Shown here one piece after another: positions 51,139 to 58,889 of a stretch of 64,000 bases of DNA (positions within the stretch are counted from its first letter, which is position 1; the number at the start of each line of letters is the position of its first letter). The translations under genes were made by a program, and so were the position numbers. The stretch spans positions 620,001-684,000 of the forward strand of contig NZ_CP053344.1 in the NCBI RefSeq assembly GCF_013113715.1. Reading direction: 5' to 3'. The notes beneath the pieces are model-generated. The model had not been told where the DNA came from and did no database searches. It saw only the letters and a list, made by a program, of their open reading frames with translations. This DNA comes from Herbiconiux sp. SALV-R1. Lineage in GTDB: Bacteria; Actinomycetota; Actinomycetes; Actinomycetales; Microbacteriaceae.

Positions 51139-52125
51139 TCAGCTTTCTGTGGTGGGGTTCGGGAGGCCGACGCGGTACACGCGTGCGGCCGTGGCGTGGA
51201 ACAGCTGGTCGAGTTCGGTGACGGATGCTCCGGCGGCGCCGGTGAGCATCACCTCCATCACGTCATCGAAGGTGGGTGCCGTCAGGGTGGCGACGGGCAG
51301 GTTCGAGGCGAACATCGCGCGGTCGAAGCCGAAGATCTCGAGGGTCTCGCGCACGACGGCGATGTTCGAGTCGCGGTTCCACACGTTGCGGTAGAGGCCG
51401 AGCTCCGACACCTTCACGCTGATGTCGGGCAGGGCGGCCAGCCGCCGCATCCCGTCGCGCCAGACGGCGAGACCCTCGTCGCTGCGGTCGAGCGGCAGGC
51501 CGCAGTGGTTCACGACGACCCGCAGACCGGGGATGCCCGCGAGAACGTCGGCGGCCTCGGCGAGGTGGTAGAACGGCACGCGCAGGTCGTACGAGAACCC
51601 GTAGCCGGAGAGCTTACGCAGCCCGGCGACCCAGCGCTCGTCGTGCAGCGAACCGGGCCGGCCCGCGACGGCGCCCGAGCGCGCGGCCCTCGCGTCGGCG
51701 GCGATGACGGGCTTCGAACGGATGCCCCTGACCAGCGGATGCGCGGCATGCCCCGCGAGCACCTCGTCGAGGTCGTCACTCAAGAACGACGCGTGCGCGA
51801 CGACGGCCGTCGGAAAGCGCGGGTCTTCGGCGTGCAACGACTCCAGGAACTCGTCTTCAGCCACTTCCTCGTCGCGCGAGCGCTCGGCCTCGCAGTGCAC
51901 GGTGCCGATCACCGACCAGCCGTGCGTGGCGGCGAGATACTGCTCGCGCAGGAAGGTGTGGCGCATGGCGTTGTAGTCGCCGAGGAAGAAGTCGGGGTTG
52001 TACTCGTGCTGGATCCACGGCCAGCTGCCCTCGCCCTCCAGGTTCCAGAAGTGGTGATGGGCATCGAGGATGCGCAGGTCGTAGCCCTGGGGGAGCATCT
52101 CGCGCTGGAGGGTCTCGGCGTTCAC
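51139..52125 (-). CDS. Amidohydrolase-2 family, sugar-lactonase-like
   Basis: This 328-residue TIM-barrel hydrolase has the N-terminal metal motif RILDAHHHFWNLEGEGSWPW (about 17-36). Later strands are VIGTVHCEAERS, GIRSKPVI, LRVVVNHCGLPLD and DRAMFASNLPVA. It is of the COG3618 group, which contains L-fuconolactonase and other sugar-lactone hydrolases. GTG 52125 overlaps the preceding gene by 4 bp. In this locus it probably opens a lactone to feed the C4 acid-sugar kinase pathway, though the ring size is a guess. Confidence 0.82.
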   Translation of the reverse strand: MNAETLQREMLPQGYDLRILDAHHHFWNLEGEGSWPWIQHEYNPDFFLGDYNAMRHTFLREQYLAATHGWSVIGTVHCEAERSRDEEVAEDEFLESLHAEDPRFPTAVVAHASFLSDDLDEVLAGHAAHPLVRGIRSKPVIAADARAARSGAVAGRPGSLHDERWVAGLRKLSGYGFSYDLRVPFYHLAEAADVLAGIPGLRVVVNHCGLPLDRSDEGLAVWRDGMRRLAALPDISVKVSELGLYRNVWNRDSNIAVVRETLEIFGFDRAMFASNLPVATLTAPTFDDVMEVMLTGAAGASVTELDQLFHATAARVYRVGLPNPTTES

Positions 52126-53450
52126 AGCGCGAACCCCTCGGTGAACGCGCCGAGCGCACCGGCCGGCATCTCGTCGAGGTCGGCGAGCTCGATCAGCTCG
52201 CCCGCCGCGACGTCGCGCGTGAGCACCGCGCCACTCAGCAGGTAATAGGGAGCGACCCCGGTTGCGACCTCGCGGTCGACGATCGCCGTCGCGACCCCGG
52301 CGATCTCGTGGTGATGGCCCTCGACACGGAACCGCGTGCCTGCGGCCAGCGGTGCCGCGGCCCGCGCGGCGAGCACGGTGTGCTGCCGGGGCGTGCGCGC
52401 CGGCGCGGTGCCGTCGAACGCGTCGAGCACCGTCAGAACGGTCTCGACCCCCATCGCGTGATACGGCCAGTAGATGCAGGCGTACTCGCCCGAGCGGGAG
52501 ACCACGTGTCCCTTGCCGCGCAGCAGCTCCCAGGTGACCGGGTCGTTGGTGCGCACCACGGCGAACACGCCGCCGGCGAAGCTGGCCTCGCCCGGCAGGC
52601 GGAGCATGGAGAAGACGTCGACGACGCGGTCGCGCATCCGGATGCCGCCGTCGGCGCGCGCGGTGTAGATGTCGGCGAGCTCGTCGGGCCGGGCGACCGG
52701 GTAGTGCAGGGCTTCGACGTCGGCGCGGGCGCCGGTGTACAGGGAGACGACGGCCATCTCGCAGGAGTCGGCGGCGGCCGAGCGCTTGAGCGTCGAGACG
52801 GCGGATGCTCGTGCCGTGAGTGTCGCCGCCACGTCGTCGCCGAGCGTGAGCAGGCCGGGGAGCTCCGGGGCGTCGACGGTCTCGTCGAGCTGGGTGACGG
52901 TGCCCGCCTCGGGATCGAGGACGAGGTCGTACTCGCCCGACTTGCCGAGGGCGACGACCTCGAGGCCGGTGCGCTCCACCCAGTCGAGCAGGCGCAGCAG
53001 GTTGGCGGGCTGGTCGCCGTCGCCCGGGAGGTAGCGCACGCCGGCGGCGGTCGCGGCGGCCGAGAGGCTCACCCCGGCGAGCGACTCGACCTCTTTGCTC
53101 ACCATCACCACGTGCACGCCGTGGGCGATGGCGGTGGCGGCGTAGTCGTAGCCGGCGTCGATGCGGCCGGTGGCCTCGACGAGCACGTCGACGTCGGCCC
53201 AGTCGACGGCGTCGGCGGAGGCGACGAGGGCGGCTCGCTCTCGTGCGGGGCCCTCGAACTCGAGCTCGTCGAGCATCGCCGCTACGCCCTCGGTGTCGGG
53301 GTCGATCAGCTGGGTCACCACGAGGCGCGGAACCGCGCGCACCTGCGCCAGGAAGGTGCGGCCGAATCCGCCGCGCGCTCCGGTGAGGGCGACGCGGATC
53401 GGGGTTCCCGGCTGTGTCGGGTGCACGGGGGAGGTCACCATTGGTCCCAT
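52122..53450 (-). CDS. Rossmann-fold dehydrogenase with C-terminal SAF domain (COG4091-like)
   Basis: This 442-residue protein has an NAD(P)-binding domain, IRVALTGARGGFGRTFLAQV, then DVDVLVEATGRIDAGYDYAA and HGVHVVMVSKEVESLAG, resembling homoserine dehydrogenase. The last 80 residues form a SAF (antifreeze-like) domain (YYLLSGAVLTRDVAAGELI). Such proteins occur beside four-carbon acid-sugar genes, where an oxidation step precedes phosphorylation. ATG 53450 and ATG 53441 are both possible. It is the first gene of a minus-strand operon, divergent from the kinase gene, with two palindromes in the gap. Confidence 0.78.
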   Translation of the reverse strand: MGPMVTSPVHPTQPGTPIRVALTGARGGFGRTFLAQVRAVPRLVVTQLIDPDTEGVAAMLDELEFEGPARERAALVASADAVDWADVDVLVEATGRIDAGYDYAATAIAHGVHVVMVSKEVESLAGVSLSAAATAAGVRYLPGDGDQPANLLRLLDWVERTGLEVVALGKSGEYDLVLDPEAGTVTQLDETVDAPELPGLLTLGDDVAATLTARASAVSTLKRSAAADSCEMAVVSLYTGARADVEALHYPVARPDELADIYTARADGGIRMRDRVVDVFSMLRLPGEASFAGGVFAVVRTNDPVTWELLRGKGHVVSRSGEYACIYWPYHAMGVETVLTVLDAFDGTAPARTPRQHTVLAARAAAPLAAGTRFRVEGHHHEIAGVATAIVDREVATGVAPYYLLSGAVLTRDVAAGELIELADLDEMPAGALGAFTEGFAL

Positions 53451-53510
53451 CTGCGCGGCTCGTTCCACGCGGTCGATCTGACGATTGGCCCACCATACAC
53501 ACGATCTGAA

Positions 53511-53552
53511 CAAATTTTCAAACTTTGCAACATCAATTCACATGTGATGTGA
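53511..53552. promoter_or_regulatory. Divergent AT-rich operator region of the acid-sugar locus
   Basis: CAAATTTTCAAACTTTG (53511-53527) is an imperfect 17-bp palindrome. TCACATGTGATGTGA (53538-53552) is a perfect 6-3-6 dyad. The low G+C is striking for this genome. They lie between the SAF dehydrogenase and kinase genes. The DeoR protein encoded downstream is the obvious candidate binder. Confidence 0.6.
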
Positions 53553-53598
53553 TTGCGGAGCCGAACCCGTGCATCCGCCATCTCGAAGAGGAGTCCCC

Positions 53599-54867
53599 TT
53601 GCTGCGTCTGGGCGCCATCGCCGACGACTTCACCGGAGCGACCGACCTCGCCACCTCGCTGCGCGAGCGAGGGTTCCGGGTCGCGGTGCTGCTGGGCGCC
53701 GAGGCGATCTCCTCGGGCGCGAGTGACCTCGACGATCTCGACGCCGTCGTCGTGGCCCTCAAGACCCGCACCGTTCCCGTCTCCGACGCCGTCGCTCAGT
53801 CACTCGCCGCGCTCCGCGGCCTGGCCTCCCTCGACCCGCAGCAGTACTTCGTGAAGTACTGCTCCACCTTCGACTCCACGCCCGCGGGCAACATCGGGCC
53901 CGTGCTCGACGCCGTGCTCGACGAGGTGGGGGAGCGCCGCACCGTCGTCGTCCCCTCCTTCCCCGACAACGGCCGCACGGTCGTGCACGGCGAGCTCTTC
54001 GTGAACGGCGAGCCGCTCAGCGACTCCCCGATGCGCCACCATCCGCTCACGCCGATGACCGAGTCGCGCGTGGCGAGCATCCTGCAGCCGCAGACCTCGC
54101 GGGCGATCGACGAGGTGCCGGTCGAGGTGGTGCAGCGGGGCCCGGATGCGGTGCGTGCCGCCCTCGACGCCTCCACCGCCGCCTACCTGGTCGTCGACGC
54201 CACCACGAACGCCGAGCTCGAGACCGTGCAGGCGGCCACCCGCGACTGGCGCGTGCTCTCCGGCAGCGCGGGCCTCGCCTTCGGCATGCGCGGAGAGCAC
54301 GACCCGGCCCTGCAGCGCTTCGACGCGCCGGCGGGCCGCCGCCTCGTGGTGTGCGGCAGTGCGTCGGCGAAGACGCGGGCGCAGATCGCCCACGCGCTCA
54401 GCTCTGGCGCAGCGGGCTTCAAGCTCGACGTCGACCGGGCAGTTGCGGCACCGGATGCCGTCGTGGGCGAGGTGACCGAGTGGCTCGCCGGGCTCGCGGA
54501 GGAGGCCGTGCCGGTCGTGTACTCCGTGGCGTCGCTCGACGACATCCGGGCCGGTGAGGCCGCCGCGGCGGAGGCCGTCGAGGCGGTGCTGTCGCGTGTA
54601 GTGGTCGAGGCGGTCGAGCGTCTCGGCGTGCGCCGTGTGGTGGTGGCGGGTGGCGAGACCTCGGGCGCCGTCGCGACAGCGCTCGGCTGCACGCGTCTGC
54701 TCATCGGCCCGCAGCTCGCACCCGGCGTCTGCTGGTCGCTCACGCGCACCGGTGAGGCGGGCGACGGGGCGGGCCGAGCATCCGGAACCGACGTCGCGCT
54801 CGCCCTCAAGTCGGGCAACTTCGGGGCCGACGACCTCTTCATCTCTGCCTGGGAGGCACTCTCGTGA
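53599..54867 (+). CDS. otnK: Four-carbon acid-sugar kinase (OtnK/DUF1537)
   Basis: This 422-residue ATP-dependent kinase of the DUF1537 family phosphorylates 3-oxo-tetronates or related acids at O4. The N-domain motif is AIADDFTGATDLATSL near the start, with KYCSTFDSTPAGNIGPV (about 95-111) and PSFPDNGRTVVHG for the substrate. The C-domain nucleotide region is SGSAGLAFGM, VCGSASAKTRAQI and VAGGETSGAVATAL. TTG 53599 is chosen because GAGGAG sits 5 nt before it; GTG 53569 is an alternative without such a site. It overlaps the aldolase gene by 4 bp. Confidence 0.85.
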   Translation: MLRLGAIADDFTGATDLATSLRERGFRVAVLLGAEAISSGASDLDDLDAVVVALKTRTVPVSDAVAQSLAALRGLASLDPQQYFVKYCSTFDSTPAGNIGPVLDAVLDEVGERRTVVVPSFPDNGRTVVHGELFVNGEPLSDSPMRHHPLTPMTESRVASILQPQTSRAIDEVPVEVVQRGPDAVRAALDASTAAYLVVDATTNAELETVQAATRDWRVLSGSAGLAFGMRGEHDPALQRFDAPAGRRLVVCGSASAKTRAQIAHALSSGAAGFKLDVDRAVAAPDAVVGEVTEWLAGLAEEAVPVVYSVASLDDIRAGEAAAAEAVEAVLSRVVVEAVERLGVRRVVVAGGETSGAVATALGCTRLLIGPQLAPGVCWSLTRTGEAGDGAGRASGTDVALALKSGNFGADDLFISAWEALS

Positions 54868-55532
54868 CCGAAGCATCCGACCCGCGCGACACCGTGATCG
54901 CGATGGGCGAGCGCATCGCCGCGGCCGGCATCAGCCCCGGCTCGAGCGGCAACCTCAGCGTCACCTCCGGCGACCTCGTCTACGCGACCGGCACCGGCAC
55001 CGACCTGGCCCGCCTCACCCGCGCCGACATCGCGGTGCTCGACCGCTCGGGTGCGCGCCTCGACGGGCCGCGCGCCTCCAAGGAGACTTCGCTGCACCTC
55101 GCGTTCTACGCGAAGAACCCCGCGCACTCGGCTGTGGTGCACGTGCACTCGCCGCACGCGGTGGCGCTGTCGTGCCTCGAGCCGTGGAGCGAGTTCAGCG
55201 CCGTGCCGCCGCTCACCCCCTACTTCGTGATGCGGGTGGGGCAGGCCCCGCTCATCCCGTTCCGGGTGCCCGGCAGCCCCGAGCTCGGCGAGCTGGTGAG
55301 TGCCCTCGACTTCCCGTTCCAGGCCGCGGTGCTCTCGAACCACGGGCAGATCACGAGCGGCCCCGACCCGGAGTCGGCGGTCGAGGCGGCGATCGAGCTC
55401 GAGGAGGCGTGCCGCATCGCGCTGCTCACCGAGGGGCGCCCGCGCCGGGTGCTGCCGACCGCCGATGTGGCGGCGCTGAGCGAGAAGTGGGGCACGCCGT
55501 GGTCGACGGTGGCGGAGTCGGTCACGCTCTAA
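54864..55532 (+). CDS. otnC: Class II aldolase/adducin family protein (OtnC-like)
   Basis: This 222-residue zinc-dependent enzyme begins GTG 54864, overlapping the kinase stop. Family landmarks are PGSSGNLSVTSGDLVYATGTG (two-part phosphate loop, about 27-47) and SKETSLHLAFYAKNP with the acid/base Glu. The Zn-binding HVHSPHAVALS (about 93-103) and a third ligand in LSNHGQITSGPD complete the site. OtnC-type members decarboxylate 3-oxo-tetronate 4-phosphate to dihydroxyacetone phosphate. With the kinase it would complete the pathway to glycolysis. L-fuculose-phosphate aldolase is the other possibility. Confidence 0.85.
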   Translation: MTEASDPRDTVIAMGERIAAAGISPGSSGNLSVTSGDLVYATGTGTDLARLTRADIAVLDRSGARLDGPRASKETSLHLAFYAKNPAHSAVVHVHSPHAVALSCLEPWSEFSAVPPLTPYFVMRVGQAPLIPFRVPGSPELGELVSALDFPFQAAVLSNHGQITSGPDPESAVEAAIELEEACRIALLTEGRPRRVLPTADVAALSEKWGTPWSTVAESVTL

Positions 55533-55558
55533 GCTGGTCGCATCGACAAGGAGGTGCC

Positions 55559-56374
55559 GTGTCCGATTCGGAGGAGACGCCGTTGATCCCCGATCAGCGG
55601 CGCGAGCTGATCGTGAAGCACCTCAGGCGTGAGTCGGTGATGAGCTACCACCAGCTCACGGCGCTGCTCGGAGTGAGTCAGATGACCATCCGTCGCGACA
55701 TCGCCGCCCTCGAGGCCGCCGGCCGGGTGCTGGCGACGCCGGGTGGTGCGAAGATCTCGTCGCGCCTGTCGGTCGAGCCCTCGCGTCTGGAGAAGTCGAC
55801 GCAGGATCTCATCGAGAAGGATGCGATGGCCCGCGAGGCCGCCCGCCTGGTGAGCGACGGGATGACGGTGTTCCTCGATGCCGGCACGACCATCCAGGCC
55901 ATGCGCCCCTACCTCGACGGGGTCGCCGACCTCACGGTGGTGTCGAACGACCTCGCCGTGGTGAGCTCGTTCCTCGACCACCCCACGGTCGACATCATCG
56001 CGCTGGGCGGGCGGGTCGAGAAGGCGAACCAGTCGACGGTGGGGCGGCTCGCCGCGCTGACGCTGCGCGAGCTGTCGGTGGATGTCGCGTTCCTCTCGTC
56101 GAGCTCGTGGGACCTGCACCGCGGCGTCACCACCCCCGCCGAGTCGAAGGTCGAGCTGAAGAAGGCGGCCCTCGAGGTGGCCTCGGAGGCGGTGCTCGTG
56201 GCGGGCGCGTCGAAGTACGGCACCTTCGGCCGCTATCGCATCTTCGGCCTCGACGAGGTGGACGTGGTGATCACGGATGCTGCGCTCAGCGACTCGGCCG
56301 CGAGCGGGATCCGTGAGCACGGGGCTGCGCTGGTGCTGGCCGATCCGGGCGGGGCGGCGCGCGCAGCGGGCTGA
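55559..56374 (+). CDS. DeoR-family transcriptional regulator
   Basis: This 271-residue repressor begins at GTG 55559 behind AAGGAGGTGCC. The DeoR HTH runs QRRELIVKHLRRESVMSYHQ then LTALLGVSQMTIRRDIAALE (about 33-52). The effector domain has MTVFLDAGTTIQAM, VVSNDLAVVSSFL and GASKYGTFGRYRIF, which sense a sugar phosphate. It is the third gene after kinase and aldolase, 26 bp downstream. It probably controls the two divergent operons through the palindromes at 53.5 kb. Confidence 0.88.
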   Translation: MSDSEETPLIPDQRRELIVKHLRRESVMSYHQLTALLGVSQMTIRRDIAALEAAGRVLATPGGAKISSRLSVEPSRLEKSTQDLIEKDAMAREAARLVSDGMTVFLDAGTTIQAMRPYLDGVADLTVVSNDLAVVSSFLDHPTVDIIALGGRVEKANQSTVGRLAALTLRELSVDVAFLSSSSWDLHRGVTTPAESKVELKKAALEVASEAVLVAGASKYGTFGRYRIFGLDEVDVVITDAALSDSAASGIREHGAALVLADPGGAARAAG

Positions 56375-56387
56375 GAGGTCTACTCGC

Positions 56388-56873
56388 TTAAATTTTGTCC
56401 AGGTGGCGCCTGAGCGCAAGGGTCGTCGCTTCGACGGCGTCGAGATCGGCCTCCGACGGCGGTTCGAACGCCTCGACGAACAGCTCCTGCACCGCGCGAA
56501 GGTGGGCGACCGACGCCACCCTGAACCGCGAGGCGCCCTCCGCGGTGAGCGTGACCTCGGCCCCGCGACTGTCGGCGGCGGAGGGGGCGCGCGAGACGAG
56601 CCCGCGCTTCTCCATGCGGCCGAGGTGGTGCGAGAGCCGGCTGCGTTCCCAACCGACGGTCTCCGCGAGTTCGGAGGAGCGCATCCGCTTCCCGGGCGCC
56701 TCCGAGAGGGCGAGCATCACCGAGTAGTCGCCCGCCGACACACCCGACTCGGCCTGCAGTCGCGCGCCCAGCAGCGACCGGATGCGCGCCCCGGTTTCCA
56801 CGAAATCGCGCCACACCCGCAGGTCGTGCGGGGTGGGCGACGGGCGCCGGTGTGCGGGGCGGGAATTCTCCAC
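56388..56873 (-). CDS. MarR-family transcriptional regulator
   Basis: This 161-residue winged-helix protein has helices RVWRDFVETGARIRSLLGAR and MLALSEAPGKRMRSSELAET, recognition helix VGWERSRLSHHLGRMEKRGL (about 73-92) and wing VSRAPSAADSRGAEVTLTAE. GTG 56873 follows TAGGAGGACCC, a strong site. It is divergent from a flavin-enzyme gene and separated by TTGACATGTCAA, a perfect 12-bp palindrome. It is convergent with the DeoR gene, 13 bp apart. Confidence 0.87.
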   Translation of the reverse strand: MENSRPAHRRPSPTPHDLRVWRDFVETGARIRSLLGARLQAESGVSAGDYSVMLALSEAPGKRMRSSELAETVGWERSRLSHHLGRMEKRGLVSRAPSAADSRGAEVTLTAEGASRFRVASVAHLRAVQELFVEAFEPPSEADLDAVEATTLALRRHLDKI

Positions 56874-56885
56874 GGGTCCTCCTAG

Positions 56886-56897
56886 TTGACATGTCAA
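56886..56897. promoter_or_regulatory. MarR operator TTGACATGTCAA
   Basis: A perfect 12-bp palindrome 3 bp before the LLM-enzyme ATG at 56900. It contains the alternative ATG at 56891. It also resembles a -35 box (TTGACA) on both strands, so binding would block the divergent promoters. Confidence 0.65.
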
Positions 56898-56899
56898 TC

Positions 56900-58027
56900 A
56901 TGATCGAATTCGGACTCAACTCGTTCGGCGACGTGCCGACGGCCGCCGGCAGCGCCGGCCCTGGCGGCACCGCCGCTGCACCCCGCACTCTCACCGACGC
57001 CGAGACCGTCCGCCTCCTCGTCGACGAGGCCAAGCACGCCGAGCGCGTCGGCCTCGACATCTTCAGCCTCGGCGAGCACTACCGCGAGGGCTACGTCGAC
57101 TCGGCCACCCCGGTGCTGCTGGCTGGCATCGCGACGGCGACCGAGCGCATCCGTCTCGGCACCGCCGTCACGGTGCTCAGCACCAACGACCCGGTGCGGC
57201 TCTACAACGAGTTCTCGACCCTCGACGCCCTGTCGAACGGGCGGGCGCAGCTGGTGCTGGGGCGTGCATCCCAGACCCAGTCGTTCCCGCTGTTCGGCTA
57301 CAAGCTCGACGACTACGAGACGCTGTTCGAGGAGAAGCTCGAGCTGTTCATGCGGCTGCAGCGGGAGGAGTCGGTGACCTGGGAGGGCACGGTGCGCACC
57401 CCGCTCACCGACGTGACGCTGCACCCGCGGATGCGGCCGGGCGGCATTCCGACCTGGATCGGTGTGGGCGGCAGCCCCGAGTCGGTCATCCGTGCCGCGC
57501 GCTGCGGCCTGCCGCTGCTGCTCGCCATCATCGGCGGTGAGCCCGAGCGCTTCGCCGGACACGTCGACCTCTACCACCGCGCCCTCGCCCAGTTCGGTCA
57601 GCCGGCGCAGCCCGTCGGCCAGCACGCCCTCGGTCTCATCGCCGACACGGATGAGGAGGCCGCCGAGACCTGGTGGCGCTCGTGGCAGCCGCTCGTCACG
57701 AGCATGGCGCGCGAGCGCGGCTTCTACCCGCCCACGCGCGAGCGCTACGAGCTCGAGCTCGAGACCGGTGCGCTGTTCGTCGGCTCGCCCGAGACGGTCG
57801 CGCAGAAGATCGTGCGCATGACGCGGTCGCTCGGCATCACCCGCTTCGACCTCAAGTACGACATCGGCGGGCTGTCGGTGGAGGCGAGGGCGCGCACCAT
57901 CGAGCTGTTCGGCACGGTGGTGGCGCCGCGGGTGCGGGAGCTGCTGGAGGCGTCGGCGGCCGACGCTGAGCAGGCACCTGATGCGCCCACCCACCCCTTG
58001 GCCAAGATCGGTTCCACCCATGCCTGA
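56900..58027 (+). CDS. LLM-class (luciferase-like) flavin-dependent oxidoreductase
   Basis: This 375-residue TIM-barrel enzyme binds FMN or F420. IEFGLNSFGDVP starts strand 1. GLDIFSLGEHYREGYVDSAT and LGTAVTVLSTNDPVRLYNEF are typical of the group, as are GRAQLVLGRASQTQSFPLFG, PTWIGVGGSPESVI and the C-terminal FVGSPETVAQKIV. ATG 56900 is used because the fold begins there; ATG 56891 lies inside the MarR operator. The next gene overlaps by 8 bp and encodes an F420-type NADP reductase, which suggests this enzyme may use F420. Confidence 0.87.
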   Translation: MIEFGLNSFGDVPTAAGSAGPGGTAAAPRTLTDAETVRLLVDEAKHAERVGLDIFSLGEHYREGYVDSATPVLLAGIATATERIRLGTAVTVLSTNDPVRLYNEFSTLDALSNGRAQLVLGRASQTQSFPLFGYKLDDYETLFEEKLELFMRLQREESVTWEGTVRTPLTDVTLHPRMRPGGIPTWIGVGGSPESVIRAARCGLPLLLAIIGGEPERFAGHVDLYHRALAQFGQPAQPVGQHALGLIADTDEEAAETWWRSWQPLVTSMARERGFYPPTRERYELELETGALFVGSPETVAQKIVRMTRSLGITRFDLKYDIGGLSVEARARTIELFGTVVAPRVRELLEASAADAEQAPDAPTHPLAKIGSTHA

Positions 58028-58733
58028 CGCCGCGTCCCTCTCCACCCTCCCCACCATCGGCATCCTCGGCGCCGGCAAGGTCGGCACCGTGCTCAGCCGC
58101 CTCCTGCTCGCTGCCGGCTACCGCGTGCTCATCGCCGGATCCGGCAGCCCCGCGAAGATCTCGCTCATCATCGACGTTCTCGCTCCCGGCGCTGTCGCGA
58201 CGACGGCGGAGGAGGTGGCGCGAGCATCCGACATCGTCCTCCTCGCGCTGCCGCTCGGCAAGTACCGCAGCATCCCCGCCGACCTCCTCGCCGGCAAGGT
58301 CGTCGTCGACGCGATGAACTACTGGTGGGAGGTCGACGGCCTCCGCGACGACCTCGACGACCCGCGCGTCTCGACCAGCGAGCTCGTGCAAAGCTTCCTG
58401 CCTGATTCCCGCGTCATGAAGGCCTTCAACCACATGGGCTACCACGACCTCGACGAGGGCCCGCGCCCCGCCGGATCCCCCGACCGCAAGGCCATCGCCC
58501 TCGCCGCCGACGACGCCCAGGCACTCGCCGCCGCCTCCACCCTCGTCGATGCCGCCGGCTTCGACCCCGTCGCCGTCGGCACCCTCCACGACAGCATCGT
58601 CCTCCAGCCCCACGGCCCCCTCTTCGGCGCGAACATCACCGCCCCCGAGGTCCAGGATGCGGTGGCCGGCTTCTGGTCGACCGCCCGCGGCGCCGAGGTG
58701 GCGGCCGCGAGATCGGGCAAAAGTTCGACTTAG
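58020..58733 (+). CDS. NADPH:F420-reductase-like NAD(P)-binding protein
   Basis: This 237-residue Rossmann protein has the dinucleotide loop IGILGAGKVGTVLSRLL (GAGKVG at 17-22), a short second strand YRVLIAGSGSP carrying the 2'-phosphate pocket, then DIVLLALPLGKYRSIP and VVDAMNYWW. KAFNHMGYHDLDEG is typical of F420-dependent NADP oxidoreductases. It overlaps the LLM-enzyme gene by 8 bp. The pair could pass hydride from NADPH to F420 and on to a substrate. Binding of F420 itself is inferred. Confidence 0.82.
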   Translation: MPDAASLSTLPTIGILGAGKVGTVLSRLLLAAGYRVLIAGSGSPAKISLIIDVLAPGAVATTAEEVARASDIVLLALPLGKYRSIPADLLAGKVVVDAMNYWWEVDGLRDDLDDPRVSTSELVQSFLPDSRVMKAFNHMGYHDLDEGPRPAGSPDRKAIALAADDAQALAAASTLVDAAGFDPVAVGTLHDSIVLQPHGPLFGANITAPEVQDAVAGFWSTARGAEVAAARSGKSST

Positions 58734-58780
58734 AGCTGTAGGATTCCCGTCACACCCCCGGATACTTCGGTTACCGGTTA

Positions 58781-58806
58781 GAAGGCCTCAGGCAACTGGG
58801 GCCTTC
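58781..58806 (+). terminator. Hairpin terminator with GCAA tetraloop
   Basis: GAAGGCCTCAG (58781-58791) and CTGGGGCCTTC (58796-58806) form an 11-bp stem with one G-T wobble, closed by a GCAA tetraloop and followed by GGAATTT. It lies 47 bp past the F420-reductase stop, between convergent genes. Confidence 0.7.
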
Positions 58807-58889
58807 GGAATTTAAGCCCACCTCGACGGCTGGTGGAAGGATCCGTTCGCCGAACCCGGGCCAGACCGGCCAGGCGGCCGGTGGCTCCT

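Noticed and set aside
53599-55532. L-fucose or ribulose catabolic operon instead of a C4 acid-sugar locus
   Set aside because: The kinase is clearly DUF1537 (ADDFTGATD) and not FGGY, so the OtnK/OtnC reading fits better.
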